From Simmondsia chinensis (lineage: Eukaryota; Streptophyta; Magnoliopsida; Caryophyllales; Simmondsiaceae), in contig JAGTTD010000005.1 of assembly GCA_018398585.1 (NCBI GenBank), forward strand, positions 15,048,355 through 15,112,354: DNA of 64,000 nt, written 5' to 3'. The position numbers and the translations under genes are program-made. Shown piece after piece: positions 1 through 10,325 of this stretch (its first letter is position 1; each line of letters opens with the position of its first letter). The notes beneath the pieces are model-generated. The model searched no databases. It had not been told where the DNA came from and saw only the letters and a list, made by a program, of their open reading frames with translations.

Positions 1-339
1 CGAGAAATCGACACAAATTTGGAATTCACCAACTCTGAGACATCCCTGGTTAATATGCGCCCATAAGGGGGAGTTAAATACGCACTGTACTCTTTTTCCC
101 TTCGCTATGGTTTTTTCCACTGGGTTTTTTCCTGGCAAGGTTTTTTACAAGGCAAGTCAAAAATCGTATATAACTCGGACACTATACTTTTTCAAGAGTG
201 TTAGTCCCGCAAAATTTAAAAGAAAAATATCCAAAGAGGGAGTGTTATAAATATTGAATATTTTTCTAGTACAATTTTTATGGTCGATTTTGGTTATTAT
301 TAAATATCTTAGAAAATTAGAAATTAAGTAAAAGATCTT

Positions 340-388
<49 letters not shown>

Positions 389-530
389 CTTTCTTCGTGG
401 GTAAGGATACCCATTGCTAAAACATGTATAAATTGTAGTGAAGCAAAACAGAAAGCAACAGAAAATTGAGTGAGAACCAAAGAGAAATGAGAGAGTTTGA
501 GAAATTTAAATAATAAAATACTAGAGTGAC
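1..530 (+). mobile_element. Ty1/copia element, 3' end and 3' LTR (partial)
   Basis: The first 240 bases look like the untranslated 3' tail of a plant copia element, with the typical run of phrases near 105-155 (TTTTTTCCACTGGG followed by CCTGGCAAGG). A purine-rich priming tract (aaagagggag, 233-242) is followed at once by TGTTATAAATATTG, the expected TG start of a 3' LTR. The LTR holds a TATA microsatellite and probably ends between about 510 and 560; I could not fix its end. The body of the element lies before the window. No reading frame here is convincing. Confidence 0.6.
346..384. repeat. (TA)n microsatellite
   Basis: Almost uninterrupted AT dinucleotide tract inside the copia LTR. The apparent minus-strand frame running through it (repeated Tyr-Ile) is an artefact of the repeat. 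Confidence 0.95.
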
Positions 531-653
531 CCCGTGCAATGCACGGTTAATGTACCTCTTTGTATTTTTAGTATTGCGTATTGCACTTATCCCTAGAAAA
601 AACTGTATGATATATTTTGTATTTTTTAAATTTGTTTAATATTGTGTTTTTAA

Positions 654-900
654 CCAAAGAGAGCACCAACAAGCCATCACTGGATCCCATTAGAACTCCG
701 AAGTTAAGCGTGCTTAGGCGAGATTAGTACTAGGATTGGTGACCTCCTGGAAAATCCTCACCCTCAGGTTGGGGGCACTGGAAAACAGCCTCTCTTCAAG
801 CTAACACCCTGAAAGGGAAAGGCTGGGTACCTCCGCCCCCCTAGACCCTGGGTAGGTGGGAGCCCTTGAGGCACTGGGTATGCTCCTTTTTTGCTCCTTT
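654..900 (+). mobile_element. 5S rRNA-headed SINE, copy 1, with 14-bp TSD
   Basis: Positions 661-772 align by eye with plant 5S rRNA, including the internal pol III control region: gttaagcgtgctt (box A), a tagtactaggat stretch (intermediate element) and ggtgacctcctgg (box C). After the 5S part comes an Au/Angio-type SINE 3' domain (acagcctc, gaaaggctg, gacc, gggagccc, gcactggg), ending in a T-rich tail. The element is flanked by a perfect 14-bp direct repeat, tattgtgtttttaa, at 640-653 and 901-914, which is what target-primed retrotransposition leaves. It is not a functional 5S gene: the head is diverged and joined to a SINE tail. Not a Cassandra LTR, because there is no LTR terminus and the 3' end is SINE-like. 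Confidence 0.85.
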
Positions 901-938
901 TATTGTGTTTTTAAAATTTCATTATCTTGTGTCTAATA

Positions 939-1085
939 TTCTTAAAAAATGGACAACTCAAAGGATATTCTCTAAAATTTCAAAGATTGGGGAGGGTTTG
1001 GGAGAAGTTATTCTTAAAAAATGGATAACTCAAAGGTAGCTCTCTAAACTTTCAAAGATCGGGGAGGGAAGGATTTTGGAAGAAA
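939..1085. repeat. Tandem duplication, unit about 70 bp
   Basis: Two adjacent diverged copies: ttcttaaaaaatgga, then aactcaaagg, then tctctaaa, then ttcaaagat and ggggaggg. The first runs from about 939 to 1004 and the second from about 1009 to 1085. No function can be read from it. The rest of 915-1415 shows nothing else recognisable. Confidence 0.7.
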
Positions 1086-1416
1086 CGAGGACTTGGTAAT
1101 AATGTATTAGATAGATTGGGAGAATTATTTGAATAGAAGAAAAACTACTCTAGTTCCTTAGTTCTAGAATAAAATACTTGCTATCTTTCTGTAAATATAT
1201 TTGGGTTTGTATTTTTATTCTCTTCCTTTTAAGTGTAATATGTCCATAACTTTATAACAATAAATTTATTATACAGTCGAGATTCCATGCCTGTAGAAGA
1301 AATGAATGGGGCAAATTGAGCTAGATTACACTACTTCGAGGGAAAATCCCTTACTGAATAAATGTGTTTTTGATCAGGACCATAGAACCTAGTGTGAATA
1401 TTTTATATATAGAATT

Positions 1417-1955
1417 TTAGGCTATTTATATTTTAGTACCTCGATATTTTTGGAAATAATAAAAAGGACCCTGATCTTTTTGAATTATTAAAAAAGCCCC
1501 TAAGTTTCTGTCATATCAATAAAAAGGCCCATCTAAAGCATGATAACGTCATTTTCTATCGACAGAGTTAACGTGGCAATTGCTTTTTATTAATGCTATA
1601 ATAAAATGACCTAGAGTATGCTTCAACATCCTTATTATTACTTTACAAGCACAAAATTTGAGATGTTGTATTGCGTAGAAGCTATCTATTTTCTCTTAAT
1701 TTGTTTCAAAATATGGTTATTAAAGGATATTTTTGTCATTTTACTATAGTATTAATAAAAATATAGCTGTTACATCACTTTGTTGAGTAAAAATGGCATC
1801 ATCACGTCAGATAGAAGCCTTTTTATTAATGTAAAAAAAACTTAGGGGCCTTTTTATTAATAAGACAAAAACTTAGGAGCCTTTTTAATAATTCAAAAAG
1901 GTCAGGGTCCTTTTATTATTTTCAAAAACGTCGGGGTATTAAAATGTAAATAATC
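1417..1955. mobile_element. MITE-like element with long terminal inverted repeats
   Basis: The left end (ctatttatattttagtacc, then aataataaaaaggaccctga, then gaattattaaaaaa, then cccctaagttt) reads back as the inverse complement on the right side (about 1815-1955). The arms are at least 110 bp and about 85 percent similar by eye. The interior has no coding capacity. Long TIRs and small size fit a non-autonomous Mutator-like element. I could not identify a clear 9-bp target duplication, so the superfamily is inferred. Confidence 0.6.
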
Positions 1956-2018
1956 CTGGTATTTTTTTATGTAGTATCATTAGCTTCCACAAAGTAATGT
2001 GTTGATGTCATCTTTTTC

Positions 2019-2236
2019 TCGCGTGCTTGAGCAAGAGTGGTACTAAGATGGGTGACCTCCTGGGAAGTTCTCGTATTGCACCCCTCAGTTTAGTGGTTCT
2101 CGGAAATAGCCTCCCATTAGGGTACCCTAAAGGGGGAAAGCTGCGCACATCAACCAACCCCCCCCCCCCCCCCCCCCCCACCCCCGACCTTGCTTAAGCA
2201 AGAACCCTTGGGGCACCGGGACTGTCGCTTTTTTTT
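2019..2236 (+). mobile_element. 5S rRNA-headed SINE, copy 2 (5' truncated)
   Basis: From 2021 the sequence follows the second half of 5S rRNA (gcgtgcttgagcaagagtgg, tactaagatgggtgacctcc, tgggaagt, ttgcacccct). It then runs directly into the same Au/Angio-like 3' domain as the copy at 654-900 (ggaaatagcctccc, aagctgcgcacatc, gcaccggga) and ends in T8. Its 5S part is closer to canonical 5S than that of copy 1. The pyrimidine tract of the tail has grown to 22 consecutive C (2158-2179). The target duplication is unclear (T-rich on both sides). Confidence 0.75.
2158..2179. repeat. Poly(C) tract, 22 bases
   Basis: Uninterrupted C22 within SINE copy 2, at the place where related tails have only short C runs. 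Either true slippage expansion or a consensus artefact. Confidence 0.9.
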
Positions 2237-2614
2237 ATTGCTTCCTTTTTTCTACAATTAACGACAATACCGCAATAAAAAACAAACATACCCGTAAGAG
2301 TAAAGCCAAAGCCAGCCCATGTAAAAGAGCGCTGCAGAAAAGGACAAAACAAAGCGAGATCACAATTAAAAAAAGAAACACGAAACAAAGAGATTTAAAA
2401 AGATGATAATAAAGGGCTGTAGAAGATATCCCCATCACTAGGGAGGGCAAAAAACAATGGGGTATAGGATAGAACTCTACTTTGAGTTATACATGGACCT
2501 CACATATGTGTCAACTCAGTAGGTCAAGTCTAAAAGCCGTATGAAAATTTAACAATATTTTCAAGATCTATATTTTTATACTTCCTTAATTATATGTAAC
2601 ATATCTAAGACATA

Positions 2615-3629
2615 GGCTTCATTTGTTTTGGAGGAAAATGGGATTTTAGGAATCGGTGTTCATATTTTTCGTCGTTTGGCACACTTTTTGACAGAAAATA
2701 TTTTCCTTCCCTAGGGGAGGGAAAATGACTTCCCTTGTAAAATAAGGGAAGTCATGATGTCCAAGTGGCACAAGAGCCTTCGCAATAATTGTCCTGTGGA
2801 TAGGGATCAAAAGCCTTCGTAGTAATTATCAAGTGGATAGGGATCAAACCAATACGAACTGGAATGGAATATAAACTTTAATGTCATAATGTCAGACAGC
2901 AATTGGACTAAACAATCAAACAAAGCCAAATGTTACTTTATCATGGTTTCAAAAGAACAATTTTCATAATTTTGAATTATTATATAATATTATATAGGAA
3001 AGTAATTAGTTAGGTACTTCAAGAGTTGAACATTTATTACACATGTACTATGATGTTTCAATAATATACAATAATTTACCCCGAAGTTTAAAAGTTTTAT
3101 CTCCCAAGTACTCCAAAGTTTAAAAATTTTGTGAATCAGGTATTTTTCACCAAAATTTGGTAGATTCTAAATGAAAATTGTTGACTAAAACACAAGTTTC
3201 AACAACATATATGTATCCCTATCATAATCTGGTGATTGCTTTGTCAAAAATGCTAGCATGACGTATTAATAAAAATTGAAAAAATTCAAACACAGGGTAT
3301 ATTTAGGTGATAGAATTTCATATCTTAGGATAACTTATTATATATATTAAAATGATAGAGTACTTATGTAATAAATGCTCAAACTTTAGGGGTGCCTAAG
3401 AAATAATTTTCCTATTTTATATAATTTCGATAGTTAATTTTATTTTCTATTACTTTTCATATATGTTGTATTGGTACTTATATGTCTTATAATCAGATGT
3501 AAGATAATTTGTGAAAAATGTTTCTTTTAAACCATACAATTAAACATTAAAACGAAAGCAAGTTTTCCTTTAAAACAAACGAGAAAAAACCTCAATCATG
3601 TTTGAATTTTCCTTTAAAATAAACGGAGC
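2615..3629 (+). mobile_element. Non-autonomous TIR element, family T, copy 1
   Basis: Begins ggcttcatttgttttggagg and ends with the inverse pattern (cctttaaaacaaacg at about 3570-3582, then again as cctttaaaataaacg at about 3609-3625). It has an AT-rich, non-coding body of about 1 kb. The same family recurs inverted at 4095-4727 and again at 50476-51223, sharing the terminal GGCTTCGTTTGTTT-like motif and internal phrases such as gtaataaatgctcaaac. Superfamily not assigned; hAT or Mutator derivatives are both possible. Confidence 0.6.
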
Positions 3630-3714
3630 GATATTGTGTTACTTCTAGAATTAATCTTCTATTACAACAGATTTTTAACAAAAGAATTGATGCAGTGCAA
3701 ATAAAAGAAAATCA

Positions 3715-4080
3715 CTTTATGGTCTTAAACTAGCCCTGAAATAGTGACATGAAAAATTTGATCAATGTCTGATTTCCAATGGATTTAAGTTGAATGAAGC
3801 TGACAAGTGCATATACTATAAATTTATAACTAATGCTTATGTTATTATTTGTCTATATGTTAATGATTTATTAATTTTGGAACCAATTTAAATATTATCA
3901 ATTCGACAAAGACTTTATTAGAGTGTGTTTACTATGAAAGACATGGGTGAACCACATGTGATATTAGGAATGAAAATCACTAGAACCAGTGATAGCATTT
4001 TTCTTGATCAATCCCGCTATATTTAATTGATTTTGAGAAAATTCAATATGTTTGATTGCTTGCCCATTTGGCCGCACACT
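3715..4080 (+). pseudogene. Copia reverse transcriptase fragment
   Basis: Translation in shifting frames gives recognisable copia RT pieces: a YGLK motif at the start, HEKFD, a degenerate YVDD region read as YVNDLLIL (Asp to Asn at the catalytic pair), then FTMKDMGEPHVILGMKI and LDQSRYI. Several stops. It sits between two inverted copies of TIR family T and probably interrupts the second one. It is a remnant only. Confidence 0.75.
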
Positions 4081-4094
4081 TACTCAAGTCAAAT

Positions 4095-4727
4095 ATATAA
4101 TTTCAAAATAATATGTCATGCTAGCATATTCTGACAAAAGAAACCATTGTATTATGATAGAAAACGCATATGTATTGTTGAACTCATATTCCACGTCGAT
4201 AATTTTCATTCCTAATCTACCAAATTTTGACAAATGATACCTAATTTATAAAATTCTTAAACTTTACTGTACTATGGCGATAAAACTTTTAAACTCCAAG
4301 TTACATCATTGTATATTATTGCAACATCAGGATACATATGTAATCGTTGCTCAACTAACTGTAACTTCCCGATATATATTATATAACAATTTAAAATGAT
4401 AAAAACTATCTGTTAAGACAATGACAAGGTAACATCTGGACTTTTTTTCATTAGTCAATCCAATTCCTTTTCAGTGTTGTGATGTTGAACGTTTATATTC
4501 CAATCTAGTTCATTTTAATTTGATCTAGACCGCACGATGATTACTGCGAAGGTCTTCGCGCCACTTGTCACTCCCCCAATTTTACAAAAAAAAAGTCATT
4601 TTTCATCCAATAGCTAGAAAAAGTTCTCCACATGAAAGTGTTTTCACTCAACAAATGCCCAACAAACAAAGGAGAAGCAAAAAGCCTATTCCTAGAATAA
4701 AACTTTTTGCCCTACCAAACAAAGCTT
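4095..4727 (-). mobile_element. TIR element family T, inverted partial copy
   Basis: Read on the minus strand from 4727, this segment follows 2615-3290 of the plus strand in order: aaagctttgtttgg start, gcgaagaccttcgcagtaat, then ataatatacaatga, gtttaaaagttttat, aaaatttggtagatt and tgctagcatgaca. The distal part is missing and replaced by the copia fragment at 3715-4080. The two copies form an inverted repeat with arms of roughly 600 bp. Confidence 0.6.
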
Positions 4728-5134
4728 TAGAATTAGAAATATTAAATTTAGTCAGAATTCACATAATTATGACATTTTTTAGTTTTCTGGGTTGATTTAA
4801 TGGTTAAAATCTTAGTACTCTTTCACCTACACTCTAAATCCCGAGGTCACCCTTTCTTCTTTTCTCAAATTGTTGTCTCTATAAAGGAATGTGTTAATTT
4901 TCTTAGCAATATGCACAAATGAATATGACATCTTCTTTAGGATTAGTGTAGGGTGTTTTGTTAGAAAAAACCTTCCTATATATCTCCCTTCATTATGTTT
5001 CTTTCCCTCTATAATGCAAGGGTAGATTTTTTTATTTTTTATTTTTTATTTTTTACATTACTTTGAGATTTAGTTTCTCTCACATAAAAAAGAGAATAAT
5101 TTAATTGTTAATTATTAGTACAATGAATCATAAT
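4728..5134. other. AT-rich spacer, nothing recognised
   Basis: No coding sequence or element end supported. T-rich tracts near 5030-5055. The last bases (ataat, 5130-5134) form the near-duplicate of the bases after the gypsy element (ataac, 10326-10330). Confidence 0.5.
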
Positions 5135-5548
5135 TGATGTAGTCCCGCCCTTACAGTTGGCAAGAATCTTAGCAGGTACGAGTTGGCGAGATGGACCAGA
5201 AGGCGGGCTGACTAGGCGCGTGGCTGGGAAGGAAACGAGATAGAGTTTTATGATAATTAGGAAGCTTAGTTTAAATTATCTAATTTTTATTTGTATTTAT
5301 CTCTTTAGCTTTTAGTCTTTTCATTATAAGTCAATTAGCTCCTCTATTTAAAGAAGAAAAAACATATGGTTTTAGTCATTCAATTTCTTAGAAATTTTTC
5401 CATACTTTTATGTGTTCTTCCTAATTCTCGGGTAGTGAGAATTACGTTAGAATTTTTTCCCTTTGTTTCTACTTGTTTTAGCAATAAAAATTTTAAAAAA
5501 AGTCGTTAAACCTTCCATTCCCTAGATTTTCGTATTCATGCTGCATCA
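5135..5548 (+). repeat. 5' LTR of gypsy G1
   Basis: Begins TGATGTAGTCCCGCCC and ends ATGCTGCATCA. It contains the phrases ggcgtggctgggaagg-like and ataattaggaagctta, which are repeated in the 3' LTR at 9914-10325. Confidence 0.92.
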
Positions 5549-5550
5549 GT

Positions 5551-5562
5551 TGGTATCAGAGC
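5551..5562 (+). promoter_or_regulatory. Primer-binding site, tRNA-iMet
   Basis: TGGTATCAGAGC, a perfect 12-base complement of the 3' end of plant initiator tRNA-Met, two bases after the 5' LTR. Confidence 0.9.
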
Positions 5563-5584
5563 TCAAAATACTGTCTGAGATAAC

Positions 5585-6660
5585 TCGTGGGCGATAGAGT
5601 ACGCCACTATTGGAGACGTATACAACCATGATTCTCAACATTAGTTTGAGTGGGGAATTGAGGATTTGGAGGAAAATTTCTAGAAAATCGAGATGTGCTT
5701 AGTTCAAATGGGGGTGAATCCCAATCAAGTATGTACAGCTCAGCCTTAAAACCCACCGGTAGGGGGTGATGAGGAAGATACGGACGAGAGCTTCCACAAC
5801 CAAGTTCTCAAAAGATGAGATTTAGGAGCGGCGTGTGACGAGAGCTCGGCTGAGCGTCGGAGCTTCTGATTACGTTAATTATCGGAGGTGGGAGTCCGGG
5901 CTTCGGGTTGAAATTTCGAAGTTTGTTGGCTGAGGTCAACCAAAAGTGCTTTGGGATTGACTAGCCATGGTTGAGGAAGTTCTCGAGTTCAAGGAGGTTC
6001 CGAAGCACAAACAGGTACCATTGGCTACTACTCAGTTACAGCATAGGGTCGCCGCCAAGTGGCAATAGTTGAAGCATTCTTGGCTTCGACAGGGAAAATC
6101 AAAGATTGAGACGTGGGAAAAGATGAAGAAGCACATGAGGTGTGCCTTCCTTCCCTACAATCATGCCACAAGGATGTACCAGTGTCTTCAAAGCTTGCGT
6201 TAGGGTTCTGGATTTGTACAGGAGTACACGGCAAAATTCTATTATTAATCATTAGGAATGACTTGGCAAAATCGGAAAAGTAGCTGGCGGACAGGTATAT
6301 GGGCAGGCTAAAGGAGTCTATGCAGGAGGTGTTAAACATGTTTGACATCTTTTCGGTCTTGGAAGCGCACTAAAGAGCTTTGAACTTTGAGAAATAGCAA
6401 AGTTAATGCCAAGCTGGAGGAACTTAGAGCACCCAGAACAGTGGGCGTGATCCGATACGAACCAACCCAGTTCAAGCCAAACCGGTTATTTCTAATAGCG
6501 GTAGACCGAGTAACCAAGACTTGGTGGGTAGTCAAAGGACTCGTTGTTTCAAGTGTGGAGGGAAAGGATACCAAGCCGCCGAGTGTCGAAAGAGTGACAA
6601 ATCAGGCAAGGGTCTATATACCGAAGAATTCCACGCTGAGGATGGTGTGGTAACTGAGGA
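5585..6660 (+). pseudogene. Gypsy G1 gag with degenerate zinc knuckle
   Basis: The N-terminal leader (tacgccactattggagacgt and on) matches the leader encoded by D and E. A capsid-like stretch follows (pieces KHSWLRQGKSKIETWEKM and KKHMRCAFLPYNHATRMYQC at about 6072-6185), broken by several stops. A zinc knuckle at 6545-6586 reads CFKCGGKGYQAAEC: the spacing CX2CX4-X-X4C is kept, but the histidine is tyrosine. Gag would package element RNA. This copy cannot do so. Confidence 0.8.
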
Positions 6661-7200
6661 GGAAGCTAAGGATGAGTAGGTACTGATTGCGAAAGATGTC
6701 TTTGCGGGTCACGAGGGCCACCTTTTTGGGGTTAGGCGAGTTTGCTCAGAGCCTAAGGAAGCAGAGGAGATGGTTGGTTGCAGAATAACATCTTTCAAAC
6801 GACCTGTACAATTGGTGCAAGGGTGTACCACCCAGGGATTGATTTGGGGAGTTGCGAGAATGTTATTTCAGAGGAGACTGTCTAGAAGTTGGGGTTGAAG
6901 ATGGAGGAGAACCTGAACCCTTACAAACTACCTTGGCTCAAGAAAGGAAACTAGGTAACCATTTCAAAACAATGTCTAGTTTTCTATTGGGTCGAAATAT
7001 CGAGAAGGAGTGTGGTGCGATGATGTGACCATGGATGCGTGCCATCTGTAATTTGGATCCCCATGGCAATTTGATAAAGATGCCACCCATGACGGGAGGA
7101 AGAACACGTATAGCTTTATCTTCAAGAGCACAAAGATCATCTTGTTTCCTAAAAAAGATGAGGCACCACGAGCATTGGTAGCTGAGAATCCAAATCTTCA
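6661..7200 (+). pseudogene. Gypsy G1 protease region
   Basis: Retropepsin-like segment in several frames. The active site reads DLGSCEN where the related copy D has DSGSCEN. Downstream pieces VTMDACHL and DGRKNTYSFIF align with D and E. Internal stops and a changed active-site serine make it non-functional. Confidence 0.7.
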
Positions 7201-8690
7201 AGGCAGGGTCATGTTCTCTAAGGAAGTTGGCGAAAACAGGGTTATGTTTGTGTTAATTGGGAAAGAGAGTAAGGTGGAACATGGAGAGATACCGAGTGAA
7301 GATGAGGGGCTGTTGAGAGAGTTTACTAACGTGTTTCCGGTGGAGTTTCCGGAAATATTACCTCCTTTCAGGGACATCCAACACATAATCGATCTAGTAT
7401 CGGGAGCTGCGTTACCGAATAGGCCGCAATACCGAATGAGTCCTGCAGAGCATGAGGAGCTGAGGTGCAAAGTTAAAGACCTACTCGCCAGAGGTTTTAT
7501 TTGGGAGCGTTTGAGTCCATGTGCAGTGTCTGCTCTGTTAAGCCAAACAAGGTAGAAAGCTAGCGGATGTGCATAGATAGTAGAGCCATCAACAAGATCA
7601 CGGTACGTTACCGATTCCCTATTCCGAGATTGGATGGCTTACTTGATCAACTACAAAACTTGCAAGTGTTCAGCAAGTTATTCCTAAAGAGCAAATATCA
7701 ACAGATACGCATCTCGCCAGAAGATGAGTGGGAGACCGCCTTTAAGGCACGGGAGGGATTATACGAGTGGCTTGTGATGTCATTCAAATTATCCAATGCG
7801 CCTAGCATGTTTTATGCAATTTATGAATCAGATGCTATGGCCATTTTTTCAGAAGTATGTCATCGTCTACTTCGACGATATTTTGATCTGCAACCAGGAC
7901 TGAGTTAAGCACCTTCTGGAGGTGTTAAATTCCTTGAGGGAGTAGCACTTGTTCACCGCTTTGAAGAAGTACGAGTTTATAAGAGACCAGGTGCCTTTTC
8001 TTGGATTTATCATGTCTAAGGATGGGATACCAGCCGATGAAGGGATGATAGAAGCAATCCATAGTTGTCCAAATCCAAAGTCGCTAAGTGAGGTATATAA
8101 CTTCCATGGTTTGGCTTCTTTTTATCGGAGGTTTGGGCCGGTTTCAGCTCTATCATGGAACCGATCACGGATTGCATGAAGGAGAGTACCTTTAGTTGGA
8201 CTCTGGAGGCAGCTAGCACCTTCGAAAGGTAAAATGGAGCTTAATAGCAACATCACTATTAGCTCTACCAGATTCCCAGAAGACGGTCGAACTTCACACT
8301 GATGCCTCTAAAGTCCAAATAGGCGCAGTGCTCAGTCAGGAGGGGCGACTTATAGCATACTTTCAGTTAGAAGCTTGATCAAAGTAAGTTGAACTATTCA
8401 ACTTATGATGTCGAGTTCTATGCAATGGAAAGCGTTGAGGCATTGGAAGTCATACTTAGCCAACAAGGAGTTCGTGTTATATTCGGATAATGTTGCACTA
8501 AAATACATCAACAGCCAAGACAAGCTTTCTGACTGACATGCAGAGTGGGCGAGCTATCTCTAACTCTTTCACTTTGCAATCACGCACAAGTTTGGCGTAC
8601 TGAAAAAGGTTGCTAACACCTTAAGTAGGCAAAAATTGATAATGACTGGAAGTTGAACTTTAATACTCGGTTTTGACAAATTAATAAAAC
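7201..8690 (+). pseudogene. Gypsy G1 reverse transcriptase and RNase H
   Basis: Contains the strongly conserved RT segments PNRPQYRMSPAEHEEL (near 7413-7460), [20 protein letters not shown] (7567 on), [20 protein letters not shown] and a degenerate YFDD region (about 7870). These are followed by LGF and FHGLASFYRRF motifs and the RNase H start LHTDASK (8285 on) with AVLSQEG. Stop codons and short deletions separate the pieces: part of the palm after PSMFYAI is garbled. This is the chromovirus-like RT pattern. Confidence 0.88.
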
Positions 8691-8879
8691 AGTGAAAAGA
8701 CGATCTCATCTTTGGAGGGATATGGTGAGAAGCTCAAACAAGGTCAGTACCATGGTATTCGATTCACGTGGATTTGTCTTCAAGGAAAATCAATTATGCA
8801 TTCCTGACTCGAGTTTGCCACTTCAGATCAATCAAGAGACGCATAATGAAGGGCATATAGGGAAAAGACAAGACGTTTA

Positions 8880-9905
8880 AGCTGGTGAGCACCACCTACT
8901 ATTGGCCTTCGATGCAAAAAGAGATTGAGTGTTTTGTCTAAAGGTGCCGCGTTTGTTAGATATCAAAGGGCAGCATATCCAATGCCGGTTTATATCTGCC
9001 ATTACCGGTTCTGAGTCAGCCTTGGGCAAATATTAGTATGGATTTCATGCTGGGGTCACCGAGAACACGGGGAGGTGTTGATTCGATCTTTGTTGTTGCA
9101 GATCAGTTTTCCAAAATGGCACACTTCATTGAATGTAACAAGGCTGCTAACACAGTACATGTGGCTCAATTGTACCTTCAAGAGTTTTACATACTTCATG
9201 GGTTGCCGGCTAGTATGTCTTGGATTGGGATATGCGGTTTGTGAACTATTTCTGGAAGATGCTATGGAAGATGGCGAACACATCTCTTGCCTTTAGCACA
9301 GTCCATCACCCTCACATGGATGGCCAAACAAAGGTAACAAATAAATCTATGGTAACTTACTTCGTTGTCTTGTAGCTAAGACCATCAAGGGCTGGGATCA
9401 AAAGTTGTACCAGGTCAAGTTCGTGTACAACAGCTCGGTTAACAAGGGCACAGGCTTTCCGCCATTCAAAGTCGTTTACGGCTTTGTTCCCCGTTCTCTC
9501 AATCACCTTGCTCATGTGCCTGATCTTACTCGTCCTCATGGTAAGGTGGAGGATTTCATCTCCGACCTCTAGGAGATCCACGAGAAGACTCGAGCACAAC
9601 TACTAGAAGTAAGCACCGAGTATAAGTTGGTAAGTCTCAAGCGATGTAGGGCAGTGCGGCTGCAGGTTGGCAATCAAGTATGGCCAATTCTTACTAGAGA
9701 GCGCTTTCCGACGTGGGGATATAACAAGTTTACAGCCTAGAAGACTGGTCCTTTGCGGATTCTAGAGAAAGTCAACGACTGTCTACAATTGTCGAGTGGT
9801 ATGAGGACTTCCAACATTTTCAGTGTCAAGCATCTCATCCGTTATTTTGGCAAGAACACTATGGCAGATCATTTGACGAATTCGAGGGCAAATTCTCTCC
9901 AACCC
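8880..9905 (+). pseudogene. Gypsy G1 integrase
   Basis: Pieces of the integrase zinc-binding and catalytic core are readable: SMDFMLGSPRTRGGVDSIFV at about 9035-9095 (first catalytic Asp), DQFSKMAHFIEC, then FHPHMDGQT- and FKVVYGF-like pieces (9300-9490). The C-terminal segment VGNQVWPIL follows at about 9670. Several frames and stops; no intact frame over 70 codons. No chromodomain could be made out before the purine tract. Confidence 0.82.
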
Positions 9906-9913
9906 GGAGAGAA

Positions 9914-10325
9914 TGATGCAGCCTTGCCCTATCAACTGGCGGGATTCTTGTCGAGTACAGGTTAGTGAGATGGACCCGAGGGCAGGACAACTAGGCGTGT
10001 GGTTGGGAAGGAGACAAGAGAGTTTTATAATAATTAGGAAGCTTAGATGAAATTATCTGATTTTATTTGTGTTTATGTCTTTAGCTTTTTGTCCTTCATT
10101 ATAAGTAGCTAACTCATTTACTTAAGGAAGAGGAAACCTAAGGTTTTAGGTATTCAATTTTTTAGATATTTTTTTCATATTTTAGTATTCTTCCTAATTT
10201 TTGGATTGTGAGAATTAAATTAGAAAAATTTTTTTTTTCTTTTGTTTCTACTTGTTTTTGCAATAAAAATTTAAAGGAAGGTCATTGAACCTTCCGTTCC
10301 CTAAATTTTCGTATTCGCTGCATCA
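9914..10325 (+). repeat. 3' LTR of gypsy G1
   Basis: TGATGCAGCCTTGCCC to CGCTGCATCA, parallel to 5135-5548 with scattered substitutions and small indels, which implies an old insertion. Confidence 0.92.

Larger units (their letters stand above)
5135..10325 (+). mobile_element. Ty3/gypsy retrotransposon G1, both LTRs, decayed
   Basis: A 5.2-kb element with LTRs of 414 and 412 bp that start TGATG(T/C)AG and end CTGCATCA. It has a primer-binding site matching initiator tRNA-Met just after the 5' LTR and a purine tract (ggagagaa, 9906-9913) just before the 3' LTR. Flanks are ataat and ataac, a 4/5 match to a 5-bp target duplication. Domain order is gag, zinc knuckle, protease, RT, RNase H, integrase. 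Every part carries stops or frameshifts, so it cannot make protein. LTR termini and the protease motif DxGSCEN tie it to D (28606-31830), F/E (45412-49624) and the LTR at 63746. Confidence 0.93.

Noticed and set aside
157..480. 107-codon minus-strand frame
   Set aside because: Runs through the (TA)n tract of a copia LTR; low-complexity Tyr-Ile repeat, no homology.
661..772. Functional 5S rRNA gene
   Set aside because: The 5S part is diverged, single-copy here, joined to a SINE tail, and bounded by a target duplication rather than 5S spacer.
2194..2450. Two overlapping hydrophobic minus-strand frames
   Set aside because: They lie partly in SINE tail and T-rich spacer. No start context or conserved pattern supports them.
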